From: Bacteroidota bacterium
GTDB lineage: Bacteria; Bacteroidota; Bacteroidia; Flavobacteriales_F; PHOS-HE28
Assembly: GCA_963169595.1 (NCBI GenBank)
Contig: CAUJFM010000044.1
Coordinates: 1 to 7,436, forward strand
DNA: 7,436 nt
Direction of reading: 5' to 3'
Every line of letters starts with the position of its first letter. Positions within the stretch are counted from its first letter, which is position 1. The position numbers and the translations under genes are program-made. The notes under the pieces were generated by a model, which was not told where the DNA came from, did no database searches, and saw nothing but the letters and a program-made list of their open reading frames with translations. This document shows, piece after piece, positions 5,299 to 7,436 of the stretch.

Positions 5299-6820
5299 CC
5301 ACAAGCGAGGACTGCGCGAGCTGGAGCAGTACAAGCGCAAGCTGGAGATCCTGCGCAACAGCGGATCCTTCAACGTGCATGAAACACCCGTTGAAAAGGA
5401 GGCTCGCATCAAGGCCGCCAAGGATTGCCCGGTGACCTTCGCCGAGACCTACCTGCAGCACTACGCCAGCAGCAAGTGCGCCACCTTCCAGGAAGAGGCC
5501 GCCCGGCGCATCCTACGCACCAAGGACATTCGCATCGTACTGCGCTGGGCACGCGCCCACGCGAAGAGCGTTTGGGCGGACGTCATCATCCCCCTTTGGC
5601 TCTGGTTCCGTGGCGAGCCCATGTACCTGGTGATCGTAGGCAGCAGCCACGAGCGCGCCAAGACCTTGCTGAGCGACGTGCAGGCAGAGTTCGAGGCCAA
5701 CCCACGGCTTATCCACGACTGCGGTGATCAGCAGATGAGCGGCAGCTGGCAGGACGGCTCCTTCACCACCAAGGGAGGCTTCACCGGTGTGGCGCTGGGC
5801 ATGGGGCAGAGCGTGCGCGGCCTGCGCAAGCGTGCCCTGCGCCCCACCTATATCGTACTGGATGACTGCGAGACCCGCCAACTGTGCAAGAACCCCAAGC
5901 GCCTGGCCGAGATGGTGCATTGGGTGGAGACCGACGTGCTGGGCACCATGGACGGACGGGTCCAACGCCTGGTGATTGCAAACAACCGCTTCGCGCCGGA
6001 CATGATCCAGACCCGCCTGCTGGAACGCCACAGGGATTGGGTGTGCCACGAGGTAAAGGCCTTCGACCCGGTGACCTACCTGGCAGCATGGCCGGAGAAG
6101 TACGGCTTCGACGATACCTACTGGCGCGACATGGAGCGCCGCAACGGCAGCGTGGCCCTGCGTGCCGAGTACCTGCACGAGCCGCACGGGGAGGGCAGCA
6201 TCTTCACCGATGACCTGTTCAACTGGGGCAAGCCGCCCCGCGTGGACCACCTGGTGAGCATCGTGGGCCACTGGGACGTGGCCTACGCCGGTACCACCAC
6301 CGCCGACTTCAATGCCGTGCGCGTGTGGGGCCTGGACAAGGAGAACCGGTACTGGCTCCTCGGCACCTTCTGCAAGCAGAGCCGAATGGCGGCTGCCATC
6401 CGTTGGATGATCGACTTCGACAAGGCCATGCCCGACAGCGCCGTGGTGCGCTGGCAGTACGAGGCCCAGTTCTGGAACGACGAGCTGCAGCGCACCATCA
6501 AGGAGGTAAGCAAGGCCGAGGGCCACGAGCTGCGCATTGCCCAGGCCGAACGGGGCAAGGCCGCCAAGTACGACCGCATCCTCACCCTGCACCCCTATTA
6601 CCAGAATGGCCGCATCTGGTTCAGCGAGCGCCTCAAGGGCGACCAGGACACCCAGGTAGCCCTGGCCCAGCTCAAAGGCATTGAGCCCGGCTACACCACG
6701 CACGACGATGCACCGGATGCGGACGAGTGCGCCATCAGCGTGCTGAGCCGCGAGGTGCTCAGCTCCGAATGGGAGGACCCCAAGTTCGGCTCCCGACCAC
6801 GCCCTACTAATGTTTGGTGA
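5279..6820 (+). CDS. Terminase large subunit (ATPase and nuclease)
   Basis: This 513-residue protein is the normal length for a phage large terminase, the motor that pumps DNA into the prohead and cuts it. N-terminal ATPase: a Walker A-like WARAHAKS (90-97, Lys96) after a basic RIVLR strand, Walker B YIVLDDCE (191-198, Asp195/Asp196/Glu198), and a coupling motif VIANN (232-236). C-terminal RNase H-like nuclease: Asp333 in GHWDVAYAG, Asp343 in TADFNAV, Glu395 in YEAQFW, and an acidic DDAPDADE near 476-483. The first 45 residues are a highly charged helix. Walker A has Ala at the position of the usual Gly before Lys, a variant tolerated in terminases. The start ATG 5279 is the only option, because an in-frame stop lies at 5267-5269. 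It follows the small subunit and is followed two bases after its stop by the DUF1320 gene. The motifs make the call firm. Confidence 0.93.
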   Translation: MSKKARDHKRGLRELEQYKRKLEILRNSGSFNVHETPVEKEARIKAAKDCPVTFAETYLQHYASSKCATFQEEAARRILRTKDIRIVLRWARAHAKSVWADVIIPLWLWFRGEPMYLVIVGSSHERAKTLLSDVQAEFEANPRLIHDCGDQQMSGSWQDGSFTTKGGFTGVALGMGQSVRGLRKRALRPTYIVLDDCETRQLCKNPKRLAEMVHWVETDVLGTMDGRVQRLVIANNRFAPDMIQTRLLERHRDWVCHEVKAFDPVTYLAAWPEKYGFDDTYWRDMERRNGSVALRAEYLHEPHGEGSIFTDDLFNWGKPPRVDHLVSIVGHWDVAYAGTTTADFNAVRVWGLDKENRYWLLGTFCKQSRMAAAIRWMIDFDKAMPDSAVVRWQYEAQFWNDELQRTIKEVSKAEGHELRIAQAERGKAAKYDRILTLHPYYQNGRIWFSERLKGDQDTQVALAQLKGIEPGYTTHDDAPDADECAISVLSREVLSSEWEDPKFGSRPRPTNVW

Positions 6821-6822
6821 CC

Positions 6823-7329
6823 ATGCCCACCGCCTACACCTTCCTCACCGAGGCCGATGTGCGCAGCCGCCTGCGCGACGAGCACCTGAACGACCTGGTG
6901 GACCACGACCCCGGCGCGCCGGTGCCCGACGAGACCACCGAGGCCGAAGCCTATGCCGCCTACCAGGCTGCGGTGGCCGCCAGCGAGACGGTCAAGGTCA
7001 GCTGCGAGAGCATGGCCATCGGCAAGATCCGCAGCGTGCTGAACAACCGCTTCAACACCGTTGCACTGTTCGGCGCCACCGGCGATGACCGGCAAAGCCT
7101 TCTGGTGCTGCACGTGCTCAACATCTTCACCTACCTGGTCTACCGCCGGATCAACCCCCGGAAGATCCCCGAGACCGTGAAGCAGGACCACGACGAGACC
7201 CTGGCCTGGCTGGACAGGGTGGCAGACGGCCGGGAGGCTCCGGACTTTCCAGCAGTGGAGCCGCCGGAGGATAACGCCGGAGTGCCCCGTGTGGGGGGCG
7301 CATACATCCCCAAGGGTCACTACTTCTAA
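6823..7329 (+). CDS. DUF1320 protein, Mu gp36-like head-completion/connector protein
   Basis: The protein has 168 residues. It starts MPTAYTFLTEADVRSRLRDEHL, then has an acidic Ala-rich insert (about 28-55), the core 'AIGKIRSVLNNRFNTVALF' (65-83), 'LLVLHVLNIFTYLVYRR' (93-109), 'NPRKIPETVKQDHDETLAWL' (111-130), and a Pro-rich tail ending GAYIPKGHYF. The 'F-x-t-x-xD' start, the 'SyLNNRFd' helix and 'nPrkiP-x-x-v-x-x-d-x-x-x-x-wL' are the hallmarks of the Mu gp36/DUF1320 family, small helical proteins placed in head-tail joining modules; the exact role is not settled. ATG 6823 is two bases after the terminase TGA. A TTG at 6814 would add three residues and overlap the terminase gene, so I prefer the ATG. 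In other Mu-like phages this gene usually lies further from the terminase. Confidence 0.82.
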   Translation: MPTAYTFLTEADVRSRLRDEHLNDLVDHDPGAPVPDETTEAEAYAAYQAAVAASETVKVSCESMAIGKIRSVLNNRFNTVALFGATGDDRQSLLVLHVLNIFTYLVYRRINPRKIPETVKQDHDETLAWLDRVADGREAPDFPAVEPPEDNAGVPRVGGAYIPKGHYF

Positions 7330-7404
7330 CCCAGCCAGCCGAACGCAGCCCACTTAAACGGCATTTCAACGCCTCAGGCGAACGATAAGCACACGACCGG
7401 CACC

Positions 7405-7436
7405 ATGACACAGCCGAACCTATTACAGCGCATCAG
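7405..7436 (+). CDS. Start of the next right-arm gene, truncated by the window edge
   Basis: After a 75-bp gap an ATG at 7405 opens a frame that reads MTQPNLLQRI to the last base. Too little is present to identify it. By analogy with Mu-like packaging modules, a portal protein (DUF935, Mu gp29-like) or another head gene would be expected after the terminase and DUF1320 genes; that is inference only. The gap before it (7330-7404) holds only a small perfect hairpin, CGCC-TCA-GGCG at 7370-7380, without a T-run, so it is not a convincing terminator. Confidence 0.45.
   Translation, partial: MTQPNLLQRI

Noticed and set aside
5513..6703. 396-codon open frame on the minus strand across the large terminase gene
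   Set aside because: It is antisense to a gene with complete terminase motifs. Its Leu/Val/Gly/His-rich translation has no recognisable domain, and it arises from the high-GC codon pattern.
7370..7380. Hairpin CGCC-TCA-GGCG as a terminator
   Set aside because: The stem is only four base pairs, there is no T-run, and another gene in the same direction begins shortly after.

Overview
The window is part of a tailed-phage or prophage genome of the Mu-like head and contractile-tail type found in Bacteroidetes. Evidence for the phage is direct: a small and a large terminase subunit, a Mu gp36-like (DUF1320) protein, a ClpP-type head-maturation protease joined to a scaffold, a major capsid protein, a lysis cassette, and the start of a DUF2586 tail-sheath-type protein. 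The Bacteroidetes assignment is inference. It rests on remembered resemblance of the capsid, DUF2586 and lipoprotein sequences to phages of that phylum, and on the lack of clear Shine-Dalgarno sites before most starts. Base composition is high in G+C (about 60% by eye), which would suit a high-GC Flavobacteriales-like host. No host gene, tRNA, integrase, transposase or CRISPR array is visible.

The genes form two divergent arms separated by about 110 bp (4620-4730). The left arm runs leftward. In transcription order it holds protease/scaffold (3504-4619), major capsid protein with an unusual hydrophobic N-terminus (2393-3442), a three-transmembrane-segment/CHAP endolysin (ORF 1025-2386), a lipoprotein with a C-terminal membrane anchor nested out of frame in that ORF (1042-1548, probable unimolecular spanin), a small coiled-coil protein (613-1023), and the 5' part of a DUF2586 tail-sheath gene cut by the window edge (1-555). 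The right arm runs rightward: terminase small subunit (4731-5207), a possible 32-residue micro-ORF (5200-5298), terminase large subunit (5279-6820), DUF1320 protein (6823-7329), and the first codons of another gene (7405 onward).

Together the genes cover DNA packaging (right arm), capsid assembly and maturation, lysis, and the beginning of the contractile tail (left arm). The most unusual part is the lysis cassette. One reading frame carries both holin-like membrane segments and a periplasmic peptidoglycan hydrolase domain, and a complete u-spanin-like lipoprotein gene lies inside the same ORF in the +1 frame. Inner membrane, wall and outer membrane functions may therefore be encoded in less than 1.4 kb. 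A gene caller that limits same-strand overlap would probably drop one of the two genes.

There is no gene-free stretch longer than 300 bases. All intergenic gaps are about 110 bp or less.
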